In this document: piece by piece, positions 1 through 9,664 of the stretch
Position numbering within the stretch: the first letter of the stretch is position 1
Layout of the letters: each line of letters starts with the position of its first letter
DNA from: Podochytrium sp. JEL0797
Lineage: Eukaryota; Chytridiomycota; Chytridiomycetes; Chytridiales; Chytriomycetaceae
Length of the DNA stretch: 44,643 nt
NCBI GenBank assembly: GCA_027596195.1
Contig: JADGJG010000100.1
Coordinates: 1-44,643 of the forward strand
Direction of reading: 5' to 3'
Made by a program: the position numbers and the translations under genes
Notes under the pieces: generated by a model
Told to the model about the DNA's origin: nothing
What the model saw: only the letters and a program-made list of their open reading frames with translations
Databases searched by the model: none

Positions 1-178
1 TCAGGGTGGGAGAAATGAAGTGGTAGTGTGAAAGGTGGGGTGGACGGGTGGGGTTATATTATGGGTTTGGTTTGGTTAATATTGGGCTGATTATGGAATT
101 AACAGAGTAGAATTTGTAGTACGTTGTTTGACTTGCGTGCGTGTGTCCGTGGGAAATAAAAAACGATTGAGAGAGTTT
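1..178. other. Window edge, no gene seen
   Basis: A short G/T-rich stretch downstream of the F-box/LRR gene stop. I see no coding exon or recognisable repeat. It probably holds the 3' untranslated region of the minus-strand gene. Confidence 0.5.
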
Positions 179-1429
179 TTAATCTTCAAAAATAGTAAGT
201 CGATAGCGTGGGTTTTCCAGTACCGACAATCTTAGGAACTCAAGTGGAAGCTCGCCCGTCAACAACGGATTCGGGTACATTTGCAATTCACGCAGCATCA
301 AGTGTCCAAGTTCTTTCGGAATGGGACCCTCTAGGTTGTTGTGACCCAAAAACAACCGTTGCAGCAACTCCAAGTGCATAAGTTCAGGCGGAATGGGACC
401 ACTCAACAGATTGTTGCTCAAATTCAGTTCACGCAACTTGCCGAGAAACGATAGTTGAACAGGGATCACGTCAGTCAGTAGATTGTTGCTCAAATTCAAC
501 GTGCGTAGACTCTCGAGACCCTCCAACTCGAAAGGAATCGAGCCCGTCAACTGATTGTTGCTCAGATCCAGCGTCTCCAAGAAGAGATCCCCCAACTTGG
601 GTGGAATCGTGCCCGACAACTTGTTGAGGGGGAGACACAGGGTTCTCAGATTCGTCAACTGTCCCAACTCGAGTGGAATCGCACCAACCAGCTTGTTTTC
701 TCCCAAAGATAAGTGGATTAGATTCGCGAGACGACTCAAGGAAACTGGAATTGAGCCCGTTAGGAGGTTGTGGCTAAGGTTCAAGCACACTAGGTTCCTG
801 AGGTTCCCCAGCTCGCAGGGAATGGGACCAGTGATTTCGTTGCCTTGCAAAAAGAGCAGCTCCAGGCGAACGAGGCTTTCGAGCTCCGCCGGAATCGCAC
901 CAGTGAGGCGGTTTCCCGACACATCAAAGAAATCCAGGTACGCGAGGTTCCCCAACTCGGGGGGAATCGATCCCGTGAGTTGGTTGTGGTATAGATCGAC
1001 ATGCTTTAGTTGCGCGAGTTGCGCGAGCTCGGCGGGAATGGGACCATGTAAGTTTCGACCGCTCAGTTGGAGGAGTCGGAGGTTCGTGAGTTGCGCCAAC
1101 TGAGGTGGGATCAGGCAATCCCGGATCCACGGGTGTGTGATGGAGGTCGTATTGATGAGGCGACATGTCATGTCGATGAAGGCGGTACGATACTCCAATG
1201 GAAGCCGCTGCGGAAGACGCTGTGGAAGACGACTGATAGAGTCCCGGACAGCCATCTCGAGAACCTTGCAGAGAACCTGTGCGTCAACGTTGACGTCGAC
1301 ACAGGTGCGGCGCAACAAGGCATTGACAAAGAGAGGGTCTATGATGCGAGACACTCGGCGGAATCGGAGGACCGTCTGGATGTCCAGCAGCGAAAGGATC
1401 ATGGCCATCACTTCGCGCGGCGCAAACAT
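179..1429 (-). CDS. F-box-like / plant-type leucine-rich-repeat protein
   Basis: An intronless 416-residue protein. I take the start at the ATG at 1429 and not the longer open frame, because the upstream extension (to 1906) is low-complexity antisense of the divergent gene and the chosen start opens an F-box-like helix pair (MFAPREVMAMILSLLDIQTV, then a basic RFRRVSR segment). About 110 residues of linker follow. Then come 12 tandem repeats of about 24 residues with the plant-type consensus LxxLxLxxNxLxGxIPxEL, from about residue 112 to the end. Such LRR solenoids bind proteins; an F-box would link a target to an SCF ubiquitin ligase, but the F-box match is weak, so that role is inference. 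No signal peptide or membrane segment is visible. It diverges from the recombinase gene, with 48 bp of A/T tracts between the two start codons. Confidence 0.8.
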   Translation of the reverse strand: MFAPREVMAMILSLLDIQTVLRFRRVSRIIDPLFVNALLRRTCVDVNVDAQVLCKVLEMAVRDSISRLPQRLPQRLPLEYRTAFIDMTCRLINTTSITHPWIRDCLIPPQLAQLTNLRLLQLSGRNLHGPIPAELAQLAQLKHVDLYHNQLTGSIPPELGNLAYLDFFDVSGNRLTGAIPAELESLVRLELLFLQGNEITGPIPCELGNLRNLVCLNLSHNLLTGSIPVSLSRLANLIHLSLGENKLVGAIPLELGQLTNLRTLCLPLNKLSGTIPPKLGDLFLETLDLSNNQLTGSIPFELEGLESLRTLNLSNNLLTDVIPVQLSFLGKLRELNLSNNLLSGPIPPELMHLELLQRLFLGHNNLEGPIPKELGHLMLRELQMYPNPLLTGELPLEFLRLSVLENPRYRLTIFED

Positions 1430-1477
1430 TTTTTTTTTATTTTGACAAAAACGAAAAACGAAAAAAAAACACCACAT

Positions 1478-1981
1478 ATGGGTCCCAAGCGGCGCCAAAA
1501 CTTCTCTGCCACCCAAACAACTATCGTCAACGAAATCGCACGAAAACACTACGAAAGAGAGCTCACAGGAGGTGGCAGCGAACTGGCTGTGGTTGCGGCC
1601 GACGTGGAGTCCGATTTTGTGCGTCTTGGGGGCGAGGACAACAACAAGGACAACAACAACCACCACCACGCATTCAACGCAACTGTCCTTGCTGACAAAG
1701 TTCGCCGCGAAGTCAAGAAGCTGCGCACCACCACCACCGCCGCCGCCGCCATCACCACCACCGCCGCCGCCAAGAAGCAACCAACTCTCTCGAAGAAGCA
1801 ACCAACTCTCTCGGCGATCGAAACGGCTGTCGACCAAATCATTCAGATGGGCCTTCAAAAGGCACTGCGTGAAAAACCCGTGAAAGCCAGGACTCAAAAC
1901 AATCACAGCGCTTGGTGGCGCAGAATCGTCAAGTACATGACAGCCATGCTGGCGGCGTCGGTGGTCACTTCGTCGGTGGTC

Positions 1982-2012
<31 letters not shown>

Positions 2013-3151
2013 CGGATTCTTCTACATTATCACTGGTCGATTTTTTGTCCTGTCTTCGGACATGTTTGGCCGAGGCCACGAACCCACCTCCCAAAGTCGA
2101 ACGACTGAATGCAACCGACCGATGGGGTATGATCCTCTACCTCAGGTCGTGTTTCCGCTCAGAGGCTTGGCGCCCGTTCCTCCTTCAGCTTGTGTCGCCA
2201 GATACACATGCGCAGTGTGCCACGGACACGGGCCCTTTGGCCCAAATTCTGCAAGAGTGTGCGGTGGCCAAACAGGAACGGGACGCGAACCAGGCCCCTT
2301 CCACCGAACAACAGCTTTGCTTTGATTCTCTTGCGGAGACTGGGGTCCGAACTACAGTGGCTTTACGTGACCGCGTCCGTGAATTGATGCAGGGTTTCTG
2401 CGATAGGTGGGACGCACGCAAACACATCGAGTCCGGGTTTTGCCCCGACCCAGAAACGCTGGAAGAAGCGCGAGCGCTTTTACTCTTGGACTTTGAATTC
2501 GTTTCGAACCATCACGGAGCTCCACGTAGGTTGGAGGACTGCATGATGTGTTGGGAGAAGGGATGCGGAGCAATCGATTGGGTCGGTGGTGGTGACGAGG
2601 CGAGTGGTGGTACACACCAGAGAAGATGCCTCGACTGGGTGGTGCCAGCGACTCCAGAGGATGGAAACTATTTTGACTTACGCGCGAGAACGGTCACGTT
2701 GAACGTCTACAAGACGAGTCACATCTATGGGCGCTACACGTACCCTCCCCTCCAACCCGACTCTCTTGCCGACAAATTGATCCGGATCATTTACGACGTG
2801 ACAAACGCGACCGAGGAACCGTTCGTATTCTTCAGCATTTTCCCACGAACCTCGACCACGGTAGCGTACGCCAAGGCCCAGCTGATTGCACTGTTCAAGG
2901 TGGCCGGCGACTTGCTTGTTCTTGGAAACGACGGTGGCCAATACTTTACGAGCATCACAGCTCGTAAAGTGTTCATCACGTTGCTTGCGAATGAGCCAGG
3001 GAACGTGCTTCTCGACGACGCCCATGTTTCTCGGGTTGCCCGCGCCATGTCCACCTCGGTGGGGGAAATTCAGAAGAAGTACTTTCGAATTCCCACCAGA
3101 GGGGGGGAGAGGGGGAACCCACTGGATACCATGTACAATCCAAGCAAATAA
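1478..3151 (+). CDS. Tyrosine recombinase/integrase of DNA-virus or Polinton-like type
   Basis: An intronless protein of 557 residues from the ATG at 1478; the open frame continues upstream only as antisense of the LRR gene. The N-terminal third is low complexity: a Thr/Ala run, a duplicated KKQPTLS motif and a serine tract from TTC repeats. The C-terminal half resembles tyrosine site-specific recombinases. Visible are APRRLED (first catalytic Arg, about residue 352), NYFDLRARTVTLNVYKTS followed by a Tyr-Gly (beta-hairpin Lys, about 413), ITARK (second Arg, about 497) and EIQKKYF (nucleophile Tyr, about 536). The 'NYFD...YKTS..YG' signature is the one I associate with integrases of large eukaryotic DNA viruses, Polinton-like viruses and related mobile elements. 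The usual His after the second Arg is Lys, and the MGHS-like box reads MSTS, so activity is uncertain. A Crypton-type transposase is the alternative reading. Confidence 0.72.
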
Positions 3152-3230
3152 AGTATTATTAATTTTTTTTGTTTGAATACTTTCAGAGAGAGAGAGAGGG
3201 TTTTTCTTAAAGCAAAATTAAAGCAACAGC

Positions 3231-3557
3231 ATGGCCACATTGATTGATGATTTATCTGAAGAACCGCTACTCCCAAGCACCACTCCTTCCTTGGAGGTTA
3301 TTGGGAAATTGTCCCAAGGGGTTGCTGGAGATGGAGGTGGTGGCGGGGGTGGTGTTTTGGGGGGTGGGAAGTCGGTGGGGAACTCCTCCACAGTTTCGTC
3401 GTCCACGCCACCTTCATCCACCACGTCTTCTTCGCCCACCTCGTCGTCTCCTCCCGGTACAAACAACAACAGTCTCATCAAACGACTCTGTACGTATTCC
3501 AAACACGCCTTGATGATGGGAATACTCGTGTTTGTCATTTCAGGGTTAGAGTTTTAG
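3231..3557 (+). CDS. Small Gly/Ser/Pro-rich protein with C-terminal hydrophobic segment
   Basis: A 108-residue open frame starting 79 bp after the recombinase stop, with a good start context (cagcATGgcc). The first 35 residues are acidic and mixed. A glycine run and a Ser/Thr/Pro/Gly-rich spacer follow. The end is a basic Lys-Arg segment and about 17 hydrophobic residues (HALMMGILVFVISGLEF), a possible tail anchor. I do not recognise the family. Position, orientation and tight spacing suggest it belongs with the two preceding genes, but composition bias means it could be a chance frame. It might also continue into an unseen exon. Confidence 0.35.
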   Translation: MATLIDDLSEEPLLPSTTPSLEVIGKLSQGVAGDGGGGGGGVLGGGKSVGNSSTVSSSTPPSSTTSSSPTSSSPPGTNNNSLIKRLCTYSKHALMMGILVFVISGLEF

Positions 3558-3584
3558 GGAATGTTGAGCTAGATTCCAAGGGGT

Positions 3585-3668
3585 CGATCCCCATTTGGGG
3601 AGCAAAAATGGGGAGCAATGGGGATCAAAAATGGGGAGCGATCAAAAATGGGGAGCAATGGGGATCAA
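3585..3668 (+). repeat. Short tandem repeat of 'atggggagca(at)'
   Basis: Several copies of a 10-22 nt unit built from ggggagcaaaaatgggg and ggggatcaaaa lie head to tail. It is a degenerate microsatellite just downstream of the small gene. Confidence 0.8.
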
Positions 3669-3762
3669 TTCTCTCCTTCTCCCCTCATTGACCCTTCACT
3701 TTTTGTGGTCTATACCATCTAATTGGCAAACAGAGAGACAAGTACTAAGAGAGTAGAAAGAT

Positions 3763-4078
3763 GCCTGGGGCTCTTTATCCCACCACTTTGAAGCATTTAA
3801 TTCACCATAAAAGAGAAAAAGGAGAGAAGAGAACCCCTGGGGATCATTTATACACTTTATAACATTTAAACCCCATAATAAGAGACAAATAAGAGTAGAG
3901 AACTGTCTGAGGATCATTTATCCCACCACTTTATAACATTTAATCCATAATAAAAAGAGACAAATAAGAGAAGAGAACCCCTGGGGGTTATGTATCCCAC
4001 CACTTTGTAACAGTTAATCCATAATAGTATCCCACCACTTTGTAACAGTTAATCCATAATAAAAGGAAGTAAATAACA
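3763..4078 (+). repeat. Minisatellite, unit about 70 bp
   Basis: Four to five imperfect units share the core tttatcccaccacttt, then aacatttaatccataataa, then agagacaaataagag and gaacccctggg. One unit is internally shortened near 4010-4060, where tatcccaccactttgtaac occurs twice in quick succession. No coding potential is seen. Confidence 0.85.
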
Positions 4079-4428
4079 CAAGAAAACCCTCTACACCCCA
4101 TTTCCCAGCATGAAGAGGCTGAAAGAAAATTGAATGCTGTTAAAATGATTTTATTATGAATCCAGCCAGGGTCACCCATCGTCCACAGGGACCATAAAAA
4201 TAGAATTAAAAAAACCGGTATATAGTGGTTCCAGAATCAAAGAGCAAGCAGTGTTGGTGAGTGTGGGGTCCTGTGAGGCTAGGGTGGGGCAGTGTTGTTG
4301 AGATATTTGGAGAGGGGAGGAAATGGCAATGAAGAGGACAAGTTGGCTTGGAGGGTGAAGAAGTACAAGGAGGGAGAGGGTGGGAGAGTTTTGTGAACTG
4401 TGACAACTGAATGACTGGGTGGTGGCAG

Positions 4429-4580
4429 CTCTATTTTCCTCTTTCTTGGCTGATCTTCTCTTCCCTTTTGCTGTGATGGTGACTCACATCGGGCCGTCGG
4501 GCACTGTGCGACGGCCCGATGTGAGTCACTGTCACAGGCAAAAGGGAAGCGAAGTTCTGCCAAGAAAGAGGAAAATAGAG
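4429..4580. repeat. 152-bp near-perfect inverted repeat (MITE-like hairpin)
   Basis: The two arms are each about 75 nt and complementary almost throughout. The outer 22 nt (4429-4450 against 4559-4580) match perfectly. The inner 21 nt (4479-4499 against 4509-4529) also match perfectly and surround a 9-nt loop. The middle part has scattered mismatches. No target duplication is obvious and no gene is inside. The structure would fold as a long hairpin in DNA or RNA. A second, shorter copy of the core lies at 4674-4735. Confidence 0.85.
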
Positions 4581-4673
4581 AGGCAAACAGAACATGTGGA
4601 CACTGAGGGAGGTTGGCAATGCTTGTGAATGAATTGTGGATAGAAGAATAAGCGAAAAACACTTACAAAAAAA

Positions 4674-4735
4674 CGGGCCGTCGAACACTGTGCGACGGCC
4701 CGATGTGAGTCACCGTCTTGGGCAAAAGGGGAAAG
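4674..4735. repeat. Partial copy of the hairpin core
   Basis: The core gggccgtcg, a 9-nt loop, then cgacggcccgatgtgagtca recurs here, followed by a diverged form of the right arm (gggcaaaaggggaaa). The left arm is missing beyond the inner 9 nt, so this is a truncated or solo copy of the 4429-4580 element. Confidence 0.8.
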
Positions 4736-4848
4736 ATCTCCACTTGAACACCAACAATTCCGTCACTCAGCAGAGTGAGGGTATTGCAATGAACTATAAA
4801 GGGATCAGGAAAGGAAGGAAGCAAAAAAGGAGAAGTGACCGACGCAAT

Positions 4849-5100
4849 GCTAAAAAAGAGCAAAACGCAAATACGCTGCCAGCATCATCACATGATACGC
4901 CATCAATAGCGCCACGACTGAGGATGCTGGTGCTGTTGACCTCTGGTGCAGTAAAGCAACAAGAGGGGGGGGGGGGGGGGGGGAGAGGAACTAAAAAAGA
5001 GCAAACCCCAAATAGGCCGCCAGAAGCCTCGCATGATACGCCATCGATAGCGCCACAGCAGAGGATAGCGTTACCGTTGCCAGCTGGTGAAGTGCAGTGA
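4849..5100 (+). repeat. Two diverged direct repeats around a poly-G tract
   Basis: The segments 4849-4960 and 4991-5100 align: both start with aaaaaagagcaaa, contain catgatacgccatc and gatagcgccac, and end near ctggtg. A run of about 18 G (about 4966-4983) separates them. The open frame across this region changes composition at the poly-G and looks non-genic. Confidence 0.75.
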
Positions 5101-7189
5101 GGATGGGGCAGGGGGGAGAGGAGGGGCGCATTGGGGCGGCATCGAGGGCGATTGTTTCTGGAATGAAAAATGGAAAAAAATTGCTGTTTCGCCATATGAC
5201 TCTTCTTTGCGCCCCCAGTGGCGCCACCCAAATTCCTGTATGGGAGCGAAAGTGACGCCTTTCCTCTCAGCCTGAACCTGTTATGTACCATTCCCCCCTT
5301 TGTGTGAGTTATGGAAGACTAGATTTTTCTTGTTTTTTATTAAGTATCATGAGCCAGAGATCAATTTATTCTGATTTGTTGTCACAAGCATTCATGCAAG
5401 TCGCTGCTTGAGTGGCAGGCTGCTGTTGTGATTTCAGCAGTCTGGAAAATTCCGTTCATTCATTTTCATTTTGGTTCGAATGAGCCAAGGTTTTCTACCA
5501 ATCTGCCTCTCAGCATCCAAGCACATCCAAACAATCTCTGCATTCCATTCTGACATGAAATTAGGGAGAAAGTTGTCCCTGTGGGAGGACAAAAAAATTC
5601 ATTCATTCTGCAATCCGTGTGTTGTTGCTACTGCTTCAATTGAGATTTCCATTTGCGGAATACTCCCGATTAAAATGAATCTGCAGGGAGAATGATAATT
5701 CGTGTTGTGTTGTTGCACTCGGCACCAATATGTATGCCCAGGCAAGCACAGCACAAACAACGTGTGGTTTGGATTGTTCAGCAATCCATGCACTCACTGG
5801 ATTTTTCCTCTCTTCCATTCTCATAAACTTTCATTGGAGCAAATTCAAAGGCCTTGTTGCCGCCCACCTGCAATATTGAAAAAGTCGAGCAACTTCCCTC
5901 TCAAATATCAGGACTTTTTATTCACATTCCAATCGTTGAAAAGAATTATGATAATCAAACTGATCGCAAGTAGAATGGGAAGCGACAAATCATCGTTTTG
6001 ATCAACATGAATCCCAAAGAAAAATGTGGCATGGCTCCTCCCAAGGGAGCACATGCCCCAGCATCGTCGGAATAGTCTGAAAGAAGCTCTGGGGTGCCCC
6101 CATGGCCACGTGAGGGCCAGCGACGCGAGGAAAACGCAGAACTGCAATGAGAAATGCGTCGGAAGCATTGCCAGCTAGCTGTTGCACACTCAGCAAGCCG
6201 GGTACCTTCGACCCAAACCACCACCGGTGACACAAATCGAGGAAGGAAGACCGTTTATTGCAGTCAACGAGAAGAGGAAAAAACGCAGCAAAAGTGATCA
6301 CGGCAAATCGATTCTTGTTCTAAAAGGAATTGGCGAAGCCCAAAGCGAATCCAATTGAAGCCAGTTTCGGGATCGAATGGATCGGTTGCGGGAGAGATGG
6401 CCGGTGCAGCGAAATTGGGATCAACGTCGCCATCAAGCAAAATACAAGTGATTCAATGGAAGAGGATTCGACTCCGATGCGCTGTGCACTCGGGATGATG
6501 CGGGTCCAGTGAATTGTTCAGGGGAACCGTCTTCCCAACAGAGTGGTGAATCAGCGAGCCAGAGCAGCGATGCGAGATTATTGGAGCGATACAGAAAAAA
6601 TTCGATTTCCATCGTGGAGTTGATGGCTCGGGGACACGCGCGGCATTGATCTGACAAGGAGTTTCAGTAGAATTGGCGGAATCATGGTTGTGCCACTCAA
6701 CGATTTCTGGACAACAAAGACGTTGACCAGAAAATAATCGATGAGTACCATTCCCTTTCTTCGTCGAATTTGGTGAAAAGTACAACGGCTGTTTTGGTAC
6801 AGGATGTGCATCTCGAGGCGTCGTTGCAAAATTGCGTGGCATGAGTGTGGTTTGACTCAAATTGCCCACATTGTATCTGCTCCCTGCCGGCAGGGGAGCA
6901 TCGGGCTCACCCCACCACAATGGTTCATTCATTTGCATTTTAGGCCGAATATACACCGACAATTGGTTTCCCTGTCCGAATTCCGAACTACTGCGATTAT
7001 AACGGAATTTGTTCGCAATCGTGGATCTTATTCCTATCAAATTCCACCCGGTCGAATTGTGATCACGAAAAAATTGAGCGTAATTACGGCCGCTTTCCTC
7101 GCGGTTGAATTGTGCGCAGAAAACACGAGCGCAAAAACGTACGTTAGAATCATAAATTCAATTCATCCCCCCCTCCATCACAACAAAAC
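5101..7189. other. No supported gene; unrecognised sequence
   Basis: Open frames of 60-195 codons occur on both strands, the longest being minus 6453-7040. None shows a recognisable domain, a sensible start with codon bias, or clean exon signals. Minus-strand frames between 5990 and 6830 contain protein-like stretches in different frames, which could be remains of a decayed gene. I cannot name it. Confidence 0.4.
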
Positions 7190-7440
7190 TTGGATCGAGA
7201 TGGACTGGGACAGACGTAAAGGAATCAATCTCAGCTCGCAGAACGGAGTGGGTGGGAGAACCCGTGAGAAAAGACTTGAATACAGCACCCCATGGTGTGT
7301 TGTGAGGATGTTAGCGCAGAGAGTCCAGAATTCGGGAATATCCAGTTGGTTGTGGTCGTGGAGTGGTCGTGGAGCGTGCAGAACAACCAGGCGGGCTTTT
7401 TTTAAAAATCCAATGACCGGCAGTCATGATGTCAAACGAG
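7190..7440 (+). repeat. Dispersed repeat family A, copy 1
   Basis: It shares long blocks with 38600-38990 and, less well, 30140-30430: ggagtgggtgggaga, cagcaccccatggtgt, gaggatgttagcgcagag, gggaatatccagttggttgt and the end cgtgcagaacaacc. The block is followed by the palindrome at 7413-7427. No protein match is visible. It is probably a piece of a non-autonomous element or an old duplicated gene region. Confidence 0.8.
7413..7427. promoter_or_regulatory. 15-bp palindrome ATGACCGGCAGTCAT
   Basis: One-mismatch version of the recurring palindrome ATGACCG-G-CGGTCAT, at the 3' end of a family A repeat. It is followed by gatgtcaaacgaggcgccc, resembling the flank of the copy at 19087. Confidence 0.55.
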
Positions 7441-7539
7441 GCGCCCAAAAAACCACGAGATTTCCGCACAACAGCAACACATCGATCGCTGGAGGGATTC
7501 ACATTCACAGGTCGTTGCATCTTTCCAAGGGTCAAAGTT

Positions 7540-7640
7540 TTTTGAATAAACGCAAACGCTGGAAACGCGTTCGGGTGCATTGAAGTAGCGTGTTTTCGAC
7601 TTCTCTACATTTCTAGAGCATGTTTATTCATGATTTGACT
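7540..7640 (+). repeat. Dispersed repeat family C, copy 1
   Basis: About 100 bp matching 42020-42116 and 44547-44643: cgctggaaacgcgtt, gggtgcattga, ctctacatttctagagcatg, then catgatttgacttggtt. In the two downstream copies this segment forms the end of the 2527-bp tandem unit. Confidence 0.85.
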
Positions 7641-8020
7641 TGGTTTGATGAGTGGGGGTTGGTGGTTGGGATGGTGGCCGACTGAATGTCGAGTTTCGGA
7701 GCATGGCAAGTTCTTTGATCATTTGTTTATTTCTTCGATTCACACTCTCCCACGCTTCGACACGCTTCTCTTCATTGTGATCCATGACTCTGTTGCGCGG
7801 GGGATTCGCTGGGTGGTCGTGGGGAGTGTTTCGAGAGGGCAGGGCAATCGGCGTTTTCGATCCTGCGACAATCTCACATCCCACGGCACCCCATGACCAT
7901 GCCACGCACTCTCCAGTAGGACTGATTCGATTTCGAGGGGAGAGGAGGTGTGGTGTTTCGATTTCGGAAAGCCAAAAAAACTCTTCGAAACTTACGAGCT
8001 CTTGCCACAACGACGCAATC

Positions 8021-8810
8021 ATGCCACCTCCTCCATCTCTTTACCGCACTGTTACTGACTGTTCTCAATTGTATTACTCGTCTCGACTTGGCGCCCAGCG
8101 ATCCCAGAGACGTGAGTTTGGGCCCCACGAGAAATCCTGGCCAGCTCGCAAACAGAAGCAACACCGACGCCCAAAGCTCCGAACATGAACGTCCACATCA
8201 ACCCCTCAACATCATCAATTATCCTTCCTTCCCTCCACCTGTGTACTCTCCTTACTTTTTTGCCCCGTCCCAGTGCAACTGTAACGGGAGAATCAAACTT
8301 GGCTATTCTGCCAACTTTGTCTTCTTCGTTGCAATGTCGATTCTCCTATTTCTATCCCCCTCTCCCGTCATACGATCCCGTTCTTGTTGCGGTATGGATA
8401 GCGTGAGTCCCGCGAGAAATTCTAGCATTGTTGGTGTGATCCTGGGTTGAAAACAGCTGTCTTGGAGAATCGGAATGGAACAAAGCATTACAGGAACGGA
8501 GATGGGAGCTGGGGTGGTTTCAAGGTGAGTCTTTTGCGGTTTTTGTGCATCAATCGAATTTTAGATCCAATCCCCACACCAGCAGATTCGTCTGTGGCAG
8601 CAAAGTGCCACGATTCAGCGAGCATTGGGTCGCGTTTGCGATTGGGAGCGGATTCAGTGTAAGGTTTCTGCGATTTTTGTTGGTTTTTTATGTGAGGGTG
8701 TGTTTGTCAATTTATTAATGCAATCAACCAATAGACAGGATCCTGTTTGGAGCCGCCATATCACGCGTTGTTGGGGTTTCGCAAGGGCATGTCGGCGCTT
8801 CCTTTTTTGA
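8021..8810 (+). CDS. Tentative 5-exon gene, unknown protein
   Basis: Joining 8021-8111, 8156-8402, 8457-8524, 8586-8658 and 8735-8810 gives one uninterrupted frame of 184 residues. The four introns (44-76 nt) are all GT-AG with gtgagt or gtaagg donors, and phase is kept at every junction. The product starts MPPPPSLYRTVTDC, has a Ser/Leu/Pro-rich middle with a hydrophobic stretch, and a more structured part beginning ACLGESEWNKALQERRWELG. I recognise no family. Alternative phases are also partly open across exons 3-5, so the chosen frame could be wrong. It lies directly upstream of a family B repeat. Confidence 0.35.
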
Positions 8811-8869
8811 TTTTTTTTTTGTTATTGGTCCCCCCGTCTCGTGCGAGAGGGCTTTTGTCAGTGATACGA

Positions 8870-9570
8870 TGCTCGCCGAGGCGATTTGTTGTCCACGCGC
8901 CCATCACAGCTCTTCTTGATCCTGTCCTGGACAAACCACTCGCGAGCCGCTCAAATTCGCACACTACTCACCCATCTGCATCGCCGCCTCACAACGTCGA
9001 ATCCCCCGACTGTACCGCACGAACCAAACAATGTCCGAAGATATTGAGATCGTATCGAATCCACCAACGCCAAACCGCCGATTCCAATCACACCCTCCGA
9101 ATCGTTCTCTCACAGCTCAATGTCGATGATTACTCTGATCCCACATTCTCCTCCTTCCTTCACTCCATCTACTCTTGTTTCGAAACCCCCCCTTCCCCCC
9201 GTCGCGGATCTGACGAGAAAATCAACTCGACTTTGACGACTTGTTTTCTATGTTGCTACGTTTGTCCCTCTCCATATCAACCCAAAGCGATATTTGAGGA
9301 TGGTGCTTGTTATGACATGGAACGAGCGAGAAGGAGGTGTTTTCTTTGCGAGTGAGGGAATGGAAATTTGAGGGCATCCGTGCAGGACGATCTCGAATTT
9401 ATCGAAACTTTGCGGTTGTGATTCAAAATCTTGGCTTTGGAATCAACGGCGCGTGCTTTTATTTATACTGTTTGGGTCGATAATCCGTATCATTTAGAAT
9501 CACAACTGTTGCGGATTGTTTGGACTTGTTTCCAGCTGGTGGTCGACTCGAATGCCAGTTGTGGTTTCGG
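8870..9570 (+). repeat. Dispersed repeat family B, copy 1 (decayed gene-like)
   Basis: It aligns with 41140-41985 and 43667-44512. Shared blocks include gaggcgattsgttg, cacgcgcccrtcrcagctc, gaagatattgagatcg and atctcgaatwcatcgaaac. Both versions translate to similar peptides, such as EDIEI followed by SNP and DPxFSSxLHSIYS, but with stops and frame changes, so they look like remnants of one coding sequence. I cannot identify the protein. Confidence 0.75.
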
Positions 9571-9664
9571 TCGGTCACTTTTTTTTTACAAGTTTAATAA
9601 TCATGGACATGTGTGCGTGTACAACAATGTCAAAAAAATATAATTTAATAAACCCAAGCAAATT

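Noticed and set aside
1067..1477. N-terminal extension of the recombinase frame
   Set aside because: This part is antisense to the LRR gene and reads as its mirror; the ATG at 1478 is the better start.
1430..1906. N-terminal extension of the LRR frame with poly-Gly and poly-Val
   Set aside because: It is antisense to the low-complexity part of the recombinase gene; the ATG at 1429 opens a plausible F-box-like segment.
3585..4078. CRISPR-like array
   Set aside because: Units are adjacent and imperfect without unique spacers, and the genome is eukaryotic; this is a minisatellite.
4636..5100. 154-codon open frame
   Set aside because: It crosses the hairpin core copy, two direct repeats and a poly-G run; repeat-derived, not a gene.
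6804..7583. 259-codon plus-strand open frame
   Set aside because: It runs through a family A repeat and the palindrome, has no domain, and its composition changes at the repeat border, so it is most likely chance.
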